Counted from the first letter of the stretch, positions 25,436 through 34,412 are shown. The stretch: DNA of 37,819 nucleotides from Chlorobiota bacterium (GCA_013152085.1 JAADHC010000017.1:1-37819), one strand, 5' to 3'. Notes: a model not told the origin generated them from the letters alone. A program made the numbers and translations.

Positions 25436-27652
25436 ATGTCTGCTGCCTCCACAAAAAAAACCTTTGGTACCGCACCGGTATTTTTCACAGCGATATCCAC
25501 GATCCTGGGTGCGATCCTTTTCCTGCGTTTTGGATTTGCCACAGGTGTCCTTGGTTTTACAGGTGTTGTTTTGGTAATTCTTTTGGGTCATTCGGTTACC
25601 ATTCCCACTGCCCTTGCGATTTCTGAGATCGCTACGAACGAAAAGGTGGAAGGTGGCGGTGAATACTTTATTATCTCACGTTCATTCGGGCTCAATATCG
25701 GAGGCACTATTGGTTTTGCGCTTTTTTTCTCACAGGCCATCAGCGTAGCATTTTATATCATCGCCTTCACCGAGGCCTTTTCACCCCTGTTTTCATACCT
25801 GCATGAACACCTGGGGATTATCCTGCCGCGGCAGGTGATCAGTATTCCTTCACTGATCCTGCTGGCACTTTTGATCCTGAAAAAAGGTGCCGGTATAGGC
25901 GTTAAAACCCTGTACCTTGTGGTAACCATTTTGTTTCTGTCACTTTTTCTTTTTTTTATCGGAAAGACCCCATACATGACCCAACATACTTTTGATCCTT
26001 TCAGTGTACGTCATATGGACCGCTTCTTTTTTGTGTTTGCCATTATCTTTCCGGCTTTTACGGGGATGACGGCGGGAGTCGGCTTGTCGGGAGACCTGAA
26101 AAACCCTGCCCGCTCGATTCCGCTCGGAACCATTACCGCCAGCGTTACCGGTATGATTATCTACTTCTTTATTGTCTGGAAACTGGATATTTCCGCATCT
26201 CCTGAGGACCTTACCGGGAACCAGCTGATCATGGCCAACATTGCGAAATACGGGAAGATTGTGATCCCACTGGGGCTGGCTGCCTCGACACTCTCTTCGG
26301 CGATAGGGTCAATCCTGGTAGCCCCCCGGACATTACAGGCCCTGGCTACGGACCGTTCCTTCCCTTCCAGGCGGTTGAATCATTTTCTTTCACGTGGCCG
26401 TGGTGAAACCAACGAACCTTTCAATGCAACCTTAGTAACGGCACTGATCGCACTTTTGTTTGTGGCCATGGGCAGTATCAATGCTGTAGCACAGGTCATT
26501 TCGATGTTTTTTATGGTTACCTATGGCTCTATCTGCCTGATTTCCTTTCTTTACCATTTCGGTGCAGATCCCTCCTACCGTCCGGCTTTCCGTTCACGCT
26601 GGTATCTTTCCCTGATCGGGTTTGTCATGGCTTTCGGGATCATGTTCAAGATCAATACCGTTTACGCCTTTGCTTCTTTGATTGCCATGACACTGATCTA
26701 TCTTTTTGTACATTTTTATCATAAAGACCGGCAGGGTGTGGAAGCCATTTTCCAGGCTGCCTTTTTCCAGCTAAACCGGAATCTGCAGGTGTATCTCCAG
26801 AAAGCCAAGAAATCGAGTACCAGTCAGAAATGGCGGCCTTCGGTGGTTTGTATCAGTAAGGACAGCTTTGAACGGGACAAGGCTTTTCAGTTGCTTACCT
26901 GGCTCTCATACCGATACGGCTTTGGTACTTACATGCACCTGCTTGAAGGTTATTACTCTACCGAAACGAGGATGCAAGCCCAGGAGATGCTGCAACTGCT
27001 GATCCGGCAGTCGGACAGGCGCCACTCCAATGTCTATATCGATACGCTGATCTCACCCTCCTATACCTCCGCCATCGCACAAACCATCCAACTCCCGGGG
27101 ATATCAGGTATGGAAAACAACATGATCCTGTTCGAGTTTGACAAGCAGAATCCTGAAAACCTGCACCAGATCATTGACAACTATGCACTGGTCCGTGCCG
27201 GTAATTATGATGTCTGTGTACTGGGGAGTTCCCCCAGGCCATGGCGGTTTAAGAAAGGGCTGCATATCTGGATATCGCCGTATGATACAGAAAACACCAA
27301 CCTGATGATCCTGCTGGGGTATATTATTACCGGTCATCCGGACTGGCGGAAGGGTAAGATCAAACTATTTGCCATCAGCAATGCGGAATCTTCAGAAACG
27401 GTGCGGAAAAACCTGCTTGAAAAGATCAAAACGGGCAGGCTGCCGATCAGTCCGAAGAACATTGAAATTCTTGAGCGGGAGAAAGAAACGCCTATGAAAT
27501 CGCTGGTCAACAAGCACTCTTTTGATGCCGGGCTGGTGATGCTGGGATTTGTTCCCGAGCAACTGAAACACTCCCGTGATGAGCTTTTCAGAGGTTATAA
27601 TGACGCCGGTGATATTCTTTTTGTCAACGCCCGGTCTGAAAAATCCTTATAG
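25436..27652 (+). CDS. Cation-chloride-cotransporter-like APC-superfamily permease
   Basis: 738 residues. The first helix region (FGTAPVFFTAISTILGAILF, then LRFGFATGVLGF) resembles the start of the SLC12/NKCC family, followed by GHSVTIPTALAISEIATN, GGGEYFIISRSFG and FPAFTGMTAGVGLSGDLKNP, all typical of that group. About twelve membrane helices occupy residues 10-430. Residues about 440-738 form a long soluble cytoplasmic domain, as in bacterial and animal members. It probably moves cations with chloride, or amino acids, across the inner membrane. It lies 34 bases after a phosphoesterase gene; the following phosphodiesterase gene begins 10 bases past its stop. Confidence 0.85.
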   Translation: MSAASTKKTFGTAPVFFTAISTILGAILFLRFGFATGVLGFTGVVLVILLGHSVTIPTALAISEIATNEKVEGGGEYFIISRSFGLNIGGTIGFALFFSQAISVAFYIIAFTEAFSPLFSYLHEHLGIILPRQVISIPSLILLALLILKKGAGIGVKTLYLVVTILFLSLFLFFIGKTPYMTQHTFDPFSVRHMDRFFFVFAIIFPAFTGMTAGVGLSGDLKNPARSIPLGTITASVTGMIIYFFIVWKLDISASPEDLTGNQLIMANIAKYGKIVIPLGLAASTLSSAIGSILVAPRTLQALATDRSFPSRRLNHFLSRGRGETNEPFNATLVTALIALLFVAMGSINAVAQVISMFFMVTYGSICLISFLYHFGADPSYRPAFRSRWYLSLIGFVMAFGIMFKINTVYAFASLIAMTLIYLFVHFYHKDRQGVEAIFQAAFFQLNRNLQVYLQKAKKSSTSQKWRPSVVCISKDSFERDKAFQLLTWLSYRYGFGTYMHLLEGYYSTETRMQAQEMLQLLIRQSDRRHSNVYIDTLISPSYTSAIAQTIQLPGISGMENNMILFEFDKQNPENLHQIIDNYALVRAGNYDVCVLGSSPRPWRFKKGLHIWISPYDTENTNLMILLGYIITGHPDWRKGKIKLFAISNAESSETVRKNLLEKIKTGRLPISPKNIEILEREKETPMKSLVNKHSFDAGLVMLGFVPEQLKHSRDELFRGYNDAGDILFVNARSEKSL

Positions 27653-27662
27653 CAGGAATCCC

Positions 27663-28925
27663 ATGACAGATTACCCGGAACTAACATTCAGTTTTTTTCT
27701 GTTGATTGCTCTTTTTACGATCCTGTTCACTTCCTGTAACCGTGCCCCTGAGGATTCTGCGGACAGATATGTGGTTATGGTCTCCCTCGACGGATTCCGT
27801 TATGATTATCCTGATCTTTATGCCACACCGGTGCTGGACAGCGTTGAAAAGGCCGGGGTGCGGGCTGTTTCCCTGCAACCTTCTTTCCCTACCAAGACCT
27901 TTCCGAACCACTATACAATCGCCACCGGCCTTTATCCTGATCACCACGGAATCGTACTCAATAATTTTTTCGATCCGGAATCCGGGATGACTTACTCCAT
28001 CGGCAACCGCCAACGGGTAGAAGACCCTTATTTTTATAGCGGAGAACCGGTATGGGTAACGGCTGAAAAACAGGGAATAAAAGCCGCCTCCTTTTACTGG
28101 GTGGGCTCTGAAACCTCCGTCGAAGGCATATACCCTACCTACTGGAAAAAATATGATCATCAATTTCCCTATACGCAGCGTATCGATACGGTAATCGCCT
28201 GGCTTCAGCTGCCACCGGAAAAACGGCCGCATCTCATTACCTGGTATATTGACCAGCCCGACGGGTGGGGACATCACACGGGTCCGGAGAACCCGGAAAT
28301 CGGCCCGCTGATCTCCGGCCTCGACAGCCTGCTGGGATATTTTTTTAACAAACTGCGGAATTTACCTGTTTATCATGAAACAGACGTTATTATCACTTCC
28401 GACCACGGGATGGAAACCATCTCGGGTAACCGCTGGGTTAACCTTACGGATTATCTGAATCCGGAATGGTTCTCACACATCACGGGAAGCAACCCTGTAT
28501 GGGATTTGTGGATTCATAAAGAATATGATTCGCTGGCATATGTGAAAGTTGCCTCGATACCCCATGTTCAGGTTTGGAAATCCGGGGAAGTACCGGAACG
28601 GCTGCACTACGGAACAAATCCGCGGTGCGGTGACCTGGTCATCGCTGCCGACAGCAACTGGAGTATCTCCTGGAAAAACCCCGGGCCCGGATTCTCCGGT
28701 GGCACCCATGGTTATGACAATACCAATAAAAACATGCACGCGATATTTTATGCCTGTGGCCCCGACTTTAAAAAGGGTTACAGCCAGCCGGTCTTTGAAA
28801 ATGTGGATATTTATCCGCTGATCTGCTATCTTCTGGACCTCATTCCTGCTGCGAATGACGGGAAGCCGGAAAGAGTCTTTGGAATGTTGAAGGAGGAAGG
28901 AGGAAGGATGAATGGTGAAGGATGA
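27663..28925 (+). CDS. NPP-type phosphodiesterase / nucleotide pyrophosphatase lipoprotein
   Basis: 420 residues from the ATG at 27663, which gives a lipoprotein signal ending at C25 (LFTSC). The frame is open back to 27576, but that would lie inside the permease gene. Family motifs: metal ligand D43 in SLDGFRYD, nucleophile T79 in FPTKTFPNHYTIATGLYPDH, then ITSDHGME and GGTHGYDN for the remaining metal ligands. The enzyme cleaves phosphodiester or pyrophosphate bonds of nucleotides or lipids in the periplasm or at the surface. Its last dozen or so residues (about LKEEGGRMNGEG) are encoded by a purine-rich direct repeat and are probably not part of the ancestral protein. Confidence 0.9.
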   Translation: MTDYPELTFSFFLLIALFTILFTSCNRAPEDSADRYVVMVSLDGFRYDYPDLYATPVLDSVEKAGVRAVSLQPSFPTKTFPNHYTIATGLYPDHHGIVLNNFFDPESGMTYSIGNRQRVEDPYFYSGEPVWVTAEKQGIKAASFYWVGSETSVEGIYPTYWKKYDHQFPYTQRIDTVIAWLQLPPEKRPHLITWYIDQPDGWGHHTGPENPEIGPLISGLDSLLGYFFNKLRNLPVYHETDVIITSDHGMETISGNRWVNLTDYLNPEWFSHITGSNPVWDLWIHKEYDSLAYVKVASIPHVQVWKSGEVPERLHYGTNPRCGDLVIAADSNWSISWKNPGPGFSGGTHGYDNTNKNMHAIFYACGPDFKKGYSQPVFENVDIYPLICYLLDLIPAANDGKPERVFGMLKEEGGRMNGEG

Positions 28926-29004
28926 ATGGTAAAGGATGAAGGAGGAAGGATGAAGGATGAATGTTGAAGGAGGAAGGAGGAAGGATGAATGGTGAAGGAT
29001 GAAT
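28882..29004. repeat. Purine-rich repeat with an exact 46-bp direct duplication
   Basis: Bases 28882-28927 and 28959-29004 are identical (46 bp, period 77) and consist of GGATGAA/GGAGGAA-type units that are almost all purine on the plus strand. The spacer is made of the same units. The first copy contains the 3' end and stop codon of the NPP-type gene. Minus-strand frames through it give only Pro/Ser/Phe-rich strings and are not genes. Confidence 0.9.
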
Positions 29005-29279
29005 TTGAAGCCAACCGGTCACTGAGTGCTCCGGAGGAGCATATCGAAGTATCCGGAAGATTTGCTATGAGGGGTATGGTGAAGGTAGTAATTTGCAGCC
29101 TTCGGCTGCTTCATCAGGTGGTCATTTTCCGATAAAAATACACTAAGTAATGATAGCATAATTACAGCGACCGGAGGAGGGAGCAAATGACGTGAGTGCA
29201 GTGAACAAAAATCCCTCCGCGACCTCTGTGCCTTCTTTGTAAACATAGTGGTTAGATAAATAAACTTAATACGATAACA
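28926..29279. other. Gene-free region of about 350 bp: repeat plus hairpins
   Basis: After the purine-rich repeat there are two short hairpins, GCTCC-GGA-GGAGC near 29030-29042 and GCAGCC-TTC-GGCTGC at 29095-29109, neither followed by a T-run. The stretch at about 29205-29245 (CCCTCCGCGACCTCTGTGCC) resembles interspersed intergenic text common in Bacteroidota. No gene or clear promoter for the MBL-fold gene was found. Confidence 0.5.
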
Positions 29280-30014
29280 ATGATGAACCAATCTATGAAT
29301 CATTTTCTGAAAAGCCGGTATGACATTGAGTTACCGGTTGAACTTTATCTGTTCAAATCAAGCTATTGCAATATCTACCTGCTGGAAACCGGCGGGAAGG
29401 GATTGCTGGTGGATGCCGGGAAAGAAGGCAAGGAACAGGCTTTCCTGGACTTCCTGGCACAAGTTAATTTAGAACCTAAGACCCTGAAGTACATTGTCCT
29501 CACCCATACCCACAATGATCATACAGGTGCCCTCAGGGGTATCGCTGAAGCCACCGGGGCAAAAATTGCTGTTCATGCCAACGAGGCAGACAATCTGCGG
29601 GAAGGATATACCCGGGCGCCCCTGGGAACGGGTTTGTTCACAAAAACCATCTCATTCATAGGAAGGAAAGTAGCTCCCTCAAACCTCAGATACCCCCCGG
29701 TTGAGCCTGACATCATCCTTGGCAAAGAACAACAGGAAGATTTCGAACACTGGCATATCGAATGGTTTCACACACCGGGACATACCGATGGATCCGTAAC
29801 ATACATCACGGATGGCAAAGTTGCTTTACCGGGAGATGATATTTTCGGTATACGCAGGAATGATTCCATGCCCTGGTTCGCCAATGACCTGAACGCACTG
29901 AAAAAAAGCTGGGAACTTTTACTTGACTCCGGTGCTCAAATCTTCCTTCCCGCCCACGGCAAACCTGTCACCCGTGAAATCCTTGAACAATCTTACAGGA
30001 AACTTGCCGGATAA
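29280..30014 (+). CDS. MBL-fold metallo-hydrolase
   Basis: 244 residues, no signal peptide. The metallo-beta-lactamase fold ligands are complete: H76, H78, D80, H81 in THTHNDHTG, H168 in FHTPGHTDG, D186/D187 in LPGDDIF and H226 in LPAHGKP. This spacing is typical of glyoxalase II-like and related cytoplasmic hydrolases rather than true beta-lactamases. The substrate is unknown. The start could be either of two adjacent ATGs (29280, 29283). It stands alone, downstream of the purine-rich repeat. Confidence 0.88.
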   Translation: MMNQSMNHFLKSRYDIELPVELYLFKSSYCNIYLLETGGKGLLVDAGKEGKEQAFLDFLAQVNLEPKTLKYIVLTHTHNDHTGALRGIAEATGAKIAVHANEADNLREGYTRAPLGTGLFTKTISFIGRKVAPSNLRYPPVEPDIILGKEQQEDFEHWHIEWFHTPGHTDGSVTYITDGKVALPGDDIFGIRRNDSMPWFANDLNALKKSWELLLDSGAQIFLPAHGKPVTREILEQSYRKLAG

Positions 30015-30052
30015 GGCAAAAAAATCATATGTTATTATCAAACTGATTCAAA

Positions 30053-30289
30053 TTGAAAAAATTATGGAAAACGATAATACTTGTGGGTGCATTTGCTGGC
30101 ATTACCGGCTGCCTGACAGATATTTACAGTATCTTTTTCCCGGACAGCAGGATAAATGGATTTAATAAAAATTATACTTATGCACATAAAATTGCATCGA
30201 TACAAAAAAACAGAAACGAACTCATAATGATGATTTCAGATTTAGCGACATTGAACATAAAACTGATCAGATATTTATCTATTATCTGA
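30053..30289 (+). CDS. Possible tiny lipoprotein with TTG start
   Basis: 78 residues if TTG at 30053 is used. The N-terminus is KKLWKTIILVGAFAGITGC, a good match to a lipoprotein signal with the lipobox at ITGC. The rest (LTDIYSIFFPDSRINGFNKN) has no family I recognise. Evidence against: a rare start codon, no clear promoter and low-complexity Asn/Ile-rich composition late in the frame. It may also be the remnant of a longer lipoprotein gene. Confidence 0.35.
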   Translation: MKKLWKTIILVGAFAGITGCLTDIYSIFFPDSRINGFNKNYTYAHKIASIQKNRNELIMMISDLATLNIKLIRYLSII

Positions 30290-30394
30290 CTACTTTCATT
30301 TTTGTTATACTTACTCTTAACCTGACATTTTTCATGATTTTTGACACAAAACAAGTGCTGAACAGTTATATATTATAAAACAGCCTTCATTAAA

Positions 30395-30898
30395 GTGAAT
30401 TTTAATGAAATATATTGGAAATATTATCCTGAGCTTTTTCGCTTTGCCATACAGTTAAAGGTAAAGGAAACCGATTGTAACGATCTGGTGCAGGAGGTAT
30501 TTACACGATATCTTTCCGAAAGGTACAAAGGTAAAAAACCACCGGAGCAACTCCGTGCCTGGTTGTATAAGGTTTTATTGAACCGGGTTCGCGACAATTA
30601 CAAAAGGTTACAGTATAGCAAAAAAGCAGAGGCAGAATTTAAACATACAGGCATGAAACATGTGGATGAACAAGCGCTGCTCCTGCAAAGAGAAAAGAAA
30701 GAGCGCATGTTTGCAATGCTGGATCAGCTTCCTGAAAGAGAAAAAAGTGTTTTACTCTTTTATCATAATGGCCTCTCCTATGCAGAAATAGCGGACATCA
30801 TGGAGATCAATCCCAATACGGTGGGTACCCTCATCGCCCGCAGCCTCGGGAAATTAAAGGAACAATTAAAAAAACAATACCATGAACTGTTTGAATAG
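30395..30898 (+). CDS. ECF-type RNA polymerase sigma factor (second system)
   Basis: 167 residues. Region 2 (FRFAIQLKVKETDCNDLVQE, VFTRYLSERYKG) and region 4 (LPEREKSVLLFYHNGLSYAE, IADIMEINPNTVGTLIARSL) are both present. The start is GTG at 30395; the nearby ATG at 30404 is out of frame. The anti-sigma gene overlaps its 3' end by 17 bases. The GGAATAA-N16-GTC motif of the other ECF system is not seen upstream, so the two systems appear separate. Confidence 0.9.
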   Translation: MNFNEIYWKYYPELFRFAIQLKVKETDCNDLVQEVFTRYLSERYKGKKPPEQLRAWLYKVLLNRVRDNYKRLQYSKKAEAEFKHTGMKHVDEQALLLQREKKERMFAMLDQLPEREKSVLLFYHNGLSYAEIADIMEINPNTVGTLIARSLGKLKEQLKKQYHELFE

Positions 30899-31343
30899 GG
30901 ATCAGATACAGGCGTATATTGACGGTGAAACCGGCCCGGTCACAAAAAAACAATGGGAGGAGCACATGGCGTCCTGTGCCCGGTGCAAAGCCTTATACCG
31001 GGAAGCCAAAGATGAGATTCAGTTATTGCATGAGACGCTGGCATCCTTTGACCATCATCCCGTTGAAATCCCTCAACCGGATAGATTCACCCGGAGGCAC
31101 CGGATTGTAAGAAAAAAACATCTGCACCTCTTGTTGCAGGTGGCGGCCCTGCTTGTAATGATTTTCGGCATTACGGTTATTATTTCCAGAAATGCAGTAA
31201 AAAAAAGATTGTACACAAATATAGAAAAGACAACCAGGAAACTTACCGAGGATAAAGATTTGAACGAAATGTGGCGGGAGAATCAAAGCGTTATCATTAT
31301 TACCAATAACAAAGGGGAAGTGATTCAGTCCGGTATTTTCTGA
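30882..31343 (+). CDS. Zinc-finger anti-sigma factor
   Basis: 153 residues. The N-terminus carries the zinc-binding anti-sigma motif H28-x3-C32-x2-C35 (EEHMASCARC). A membrane helix follows at about 94-114 (LHLLLQVAALLVMIFGITVI), then a periplasmic tail of about 40 residues. It overlaps the sigma gene by 17 bases and surely encodes its partner, holding the sigma factor at the membrane until a signal releases it. The next gene, a secreted beta-propeller, follows after 72 bases and may belong to the same unit. Confidence 0.88.
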   Translation: MNCLNRDQIQAYIDGETGPVTKKQWEEHMASCARCKALYREAKDEIQLLHETLASFDHHPVEIPQPDRFTRRHRIVRKKHLHLLLQVAALLVMIFGITVIISRNAVKKRLYTNIEKTTRKLTEDKDLNEMWRENQSVIIITNNKGEVIQSGIF

Positions 31344-31415
31344 TGAAAAATATATAAGAAAGGGAATCCGGAAAGCATCTTCCAAAGAAAAATCAAATCA
31401 AAAAAAACAGAAACC

Positions 31416-32666
31416 ATGAAAACATTTGTACTGCAAGTCCTGATTATCACAAGTTTGTTACTTCCTGTTAACGGTCAAACACTGGCAGACTATTACAAAT
31501 CGGGAACCGTTAAGCTGGAAGCGGTACCTGGCTACGGGATAAAGAACAACTGGAACGAATTGTTCTCAGACTATTCAAAAAAGAGTGGAATCACCCCGAT
31601 CGGCGCTATTAAACAAATTGTGGTTGCACCGGACGGATCCGTATTTATGAGCCATAAAACCCGGCATGAAATATGGAAATTTGATCCTGAGGGGAATTTT
31701 GAAAAAAAATTCGGTCAGCATGGTGGTAAAAAAGGACAATTTATAATGATCCCCAGGGTTCAGGGTATCTTCGATGGTAAATATATTTTCACGATGGATG
31801 TAGGGGGGAGAATGCTGTTTTTCGACCTGGACGGAAACTATATAAAAACCATGACACTGGATTATATGGGAAGTGCAAAGTCACTGGATAACGGGAAACT
31901 GGCAGTTCTGGGAAATGTTTTATGGAAAACCAAATGGAGGGTAATCCTGGTCAGTAAAGATTTTGAAACCGGAAAAGAAAAAATCATCTGGGATATGTTC
32001 CGTGAAAGACTATCAACCGCCTATATGATAAAAATTCCAAATTTCGGTATGATTTCGATAGGCTCTCCGTTATATATTTCCCGTAGCAAGGTCGGTTTCT
32101 TTGTTTCTCCCCGGGGAAACATCATACTTGCCAACCCCAGGGACGGAAAGGTTACCCGTTTTGCCCCCGACGGACAGGAACTCTCCTCTTTTCAGCTGAA
32201 TATCACCCCTGTAAAGATCACTGATCAGGATATAAATGAATATTATGAATCTTCCAAAAAGAGGTTTGAAGAAATCTTTAACCGGGTTGGTGAAAAACTA
32301 ACGGAAGAGGAAAAAACAAATGTAAGAGCACAAATAAATAAAGTACTTGGGCTATTAAAAAACCCGGCCTTATACCCTCAATACATGCCCTATTTTTCCA
32401 AGATACTGTATGATTCCGATGGAAATATCCTGGTGTTTGAGTTCACAAAAGATAAGGATAAAAGTGATCAGTTTAAGGTGTTCTCCTTTGATGTGGAAGG
32501 ACACTATATCGGTACGGCAGTATTCCAGGCACCGGGATATGAACTTAATCTCTCTTCCTCAACCTTTGTTTTCCACAAGGGATTTATCTATGCGGTTTGT
32601 AAAAAAACCGATGACGGCGACATCCCGCTACGGTTGGTTAAATTCCGTTTGATCCCCCCTGAATAA
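31416..32666 (+). CDS. 6-bladed beta-propeller secreted protein
   Basis: 416 residues. Signal peptide (MKTFVLQVLIITSLLLPVNG). The mature protein has NHL/6-bladed-propeller strands: IKQIVVAPDGSVFMSH, IWKFDPEGNFEKKFGQHGG, KGQFIMIPRVQGI, MLFFDLDGNYIKTM. A helical insert lies at about 275-310. Such proteins are frequent in Bacteroidota and act as binding scaffolds or enzymes outside the inner membrane; no catalytic residues can be assigned. It follows the second sigma/anti-sigma pair, suggesting a link to that system. Confidence 0.82.
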   Translation: MKTFVLQVLIITSLLLPVNGQTLADYYKSGTVKLEAVPGYGIKNNWNELFSDYSKKSGITPIGAIKQIVVAPDGSVFMSHKTRHEIWKFDPEGNFEKKFGQHGGKKGQFIMIPRVQGIFDGKYIFTMDVGGRMLFFDLDGNYIKTMTLDYMGSAKSLDNGKLAVLGNVLWKTKWRVILVSKDFETGKEKIIWDMFRERLSTAYMIKIPNFGMISIGSPLYISRSKVGFFVSPRGNIILANPRDGKVTRFAPDGQELSSFQLNITPVKITDQDINEYYESSKKRFEEIFNRVGEKLTEEEKTNVRAQINKVLGLLKNPALYPQYMPYFSKILYDSDGNILVFEFTKDKDKSDQFKVFSFDVEGHYIGTAVFQAPGYELNLSSSTFVFHKGFIYAVCKKTDDGDIPLRLVKFRLIPPE

Positions 32667-32676
32667 ATACCTTTTT

Positions 32677-32684
32677 TATATTTG
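32677..32684 (+). promoter_or_regulatory. Candidate -7 element for the TIM-barrel lipoprotein gene
   Basis: TATATTTG, a full match to TAnnTTTG, lies 37 bases before the ATG at 32722. A TTTG is found 25 bases upstream of it (32648-32651), further than the usual 19-20. Confidence 0.35.
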
Positions 32685-32721
32685 TTTTTTTGTATCTTGG
32701 ATAACAAAAAAACAGCATCGC

Positions 32722-34167
32722 ATGAAAAGGTTGATTTATTTTGTACTTGGTTGTGTACTATCTGTATATGGCTGTACATCAGGACATCATAATACGACAA
32801 ACCGGACAACGGGTAAAAGTTATATAAAACCGTATGCCGAAAACGCCAGGTACTGGGAGTATAAAGGCAAGCCGGTACTTTTGCTCGGAGGATCGAAAAA
32901 CGACAACCTGTTCCAGTCGCAGGGACTGAAAGAACACCTGGATTCATTGCAAGCTATTGGCGGAAATTACATTCGTAATACGATGAGTACAAGGGATTCC
33001 GGTGATGTCTGGCCTTTTTACAGGCAACCGGACGGGAAATACGACCTGGATCAATGGGGGGAGGAATACTGGAAAAGATTTGAAAACTTATTAAAACTGA
33101 CCAGCGAAAGAGATATTATTGTGCAGCTTGAGATCTGGGACCGGTTTGATTATTCAAGGGAACCATGGAAAACAAGCCCGTGGAATCCCGGAAACAATAT
33201 TAATTATACCAGCGAAGAGACAGGACTGGAAACAGAATATCCGGAGCATCCTTCGAGGGATCTACAGCCATTTTTCCATTCAATACCCGGGATGCCACGA
33301 TATTCCGGGAAACTTGATATCGTCAGATCATACCAGGAGAAATATATCGCCAAGCTGTTATCATATTCCTTAAACTACGGCAATATTCTGTATTGCATGG
33401 ACAATGAAACAAGTACTCCCCCCGAATGGGGCAGGTACTGGATAAGACATATCAGGCATATCGCTGATAAAAAACAGGTACGGGTATATCTGACAGATAT
33501 GTTTGACAGGTTTTTCATTCCGCAACAATGCCCTTCCTGCCTGCAGGTCATCGCACAACCCGATGTTTATACTTTTATGGATATTTCACAGATAAACAGC
33601 CGGAATTTCAATCAGGCGCACTGGGATACGCTGCAATGGATCCTGGCACAAAGAGATAAATATCCCTTACGGCCGGTAAACAATACAAAGATATACGGAG
33701 GGATGAATTCTACCTGGGGATCAGGTTCCAATGCAGACGGTGTTGAGCGGTTCTGCCGCGACATCGTGGGAGGATGCGCCTCGGCGCGTCATCACAGGCC
33801 TCCGCACGGCAACGGTTTAAACGGGAAATCCAGGGCCACCATACAGGCAGTCAGAAAAATCGAAACGCTCGTAAAGTTCTGGGATATAAAACCCCGGATG
33901 GACCTTTTATCCGGCAGGGAGCCGGATGAGGCGTATCTTACGGCATCAGCAGGTAAGAAGTATGTCATCTACTTTACCGGCGGTGGTTCTGTCAAACTGG
34001 ATCTGAGGCAATACCCTGAAACCTTTATCTTAAAATGGATCAATATAAATACCGGGGAATGGGGAAACGAATCGACGGTTACCGGTGGTGATTACCGGGA
34101 AATCACGGCTCCGGATAAAGGGGGTTGGTTCGGGGTGATTGTCAGGCTGAATCCGGACGTTCCATAA
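32722..34167 (+). CDS. Putative TIM-barrel glycoside hydrolase lipoprotein
   Basis: 481 residues. A lipoprotein signal ends at C18 (LSVYGC). Motifs typical of cellulase-like barrels include GKPVLLLGGSKNDNLF, LQAIGGNYIRNTMSTRDSGD (GGNYIRN-type strand), RDIIVQLEIWDRFDY and YCMDNETSTPPEWGRYW. E in MDNETST could be the acid/base at the end of strand 4; the nucleophile is less certain. A C-terminal beta domain (about 400-480; GKKYVIYFTGGGSVKLDL, then GWFGVIVRLNPD) fits the small beta-sandwich after such barrels. I cannot place it in a numbered family. It probably cleaves a glycan at the cell surface. Confidence 0.65.
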   Translation: MKRLIYFVLGCVLSVYGCTSGHHNTTNRTTGKSYIKPYAENARYWEYKGKPVLLLGGSKNDNLFQSQGLKEHLDSLQAIGGNYIRNTMSTRDSGDVWPFYRQPDGKYDLDQWGEEYWKRFENLLKLTSERDIIVQLEIWDRFDYSREPWKTSPWNPGNNINYTSEETGLETEYPEHPSRDLQPFFHSIPGMPRYSGKLDIVRSYQEKYIAKLLSYSLNYGNILYCMDNETSTPPEWGRYWIRHIRHIADKKQVRVYLTDMFDRFFIPQQCPSCLQVIAQPDVYTFMDISQINSRNFNQAHWDTLQWILAQRDKYPLRPVNNTKIYGGMNSTWGSGSNADGVERFCRDIVGGCASARHHRPPHGNGLNGKSRATIQAVRKIETLVKFWDIKPRMDLLSGREPDEAYLTASAGKKYVIYFTGGGSVKLDLRQYPETFILKWININTGEWGNESTVTGGDYREITAPDKGGWFGVIVRLNPDVP

Positions 34168-34400
34168 GGGATTGAGCTCCTCGCCGCCACAAAGTGATCC
34201 CTTTGGGACAAACGACGAGGAACCGAGTTTACGAGTTCGGCGAAACGTCTGTCTTCATTGTTATTACGCAGCCTCTTATCCTGTCATTTTTTCACTTTCA
34301 GGGACAAAATTTCTTTCCGGACCGGGCATTTCAGGTAATCATGTCAGTCGTGAACGGAGGGCATTAAAATTGAAGGCAGACGGAAGTTAAAACAAATAAA

Positions 34401-34406
34401 AGGAGG
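34401..34406 (+). promoter_or_regulatory. Strong Shine-Dalgarno sequence
   Basis: AGGAGG stands six bases before the ATG at 34413. It is unusual here, because nearly all other genes lack a recognisable Shine-Dalgarno. It fixes the start at 34413 rather than the TTG at 34407. Confidence 0.8.
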
Positions 34407-34412
34407 TTGGTT

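Noticed and set aside
28826-29022. Two minus-strand frames rich in Pro, Ser, Phe and His
   Set aside because: They are translations of the purine-rich tandem repeat and occur wherever such repeats exist; not genes.
34172-34390. 72-codon plus-strand frame
   Set aside because: Intergenic, palindrome-rich DNA; no signal or family, and the strong Shine-Dalgarno belongs to the next gene.
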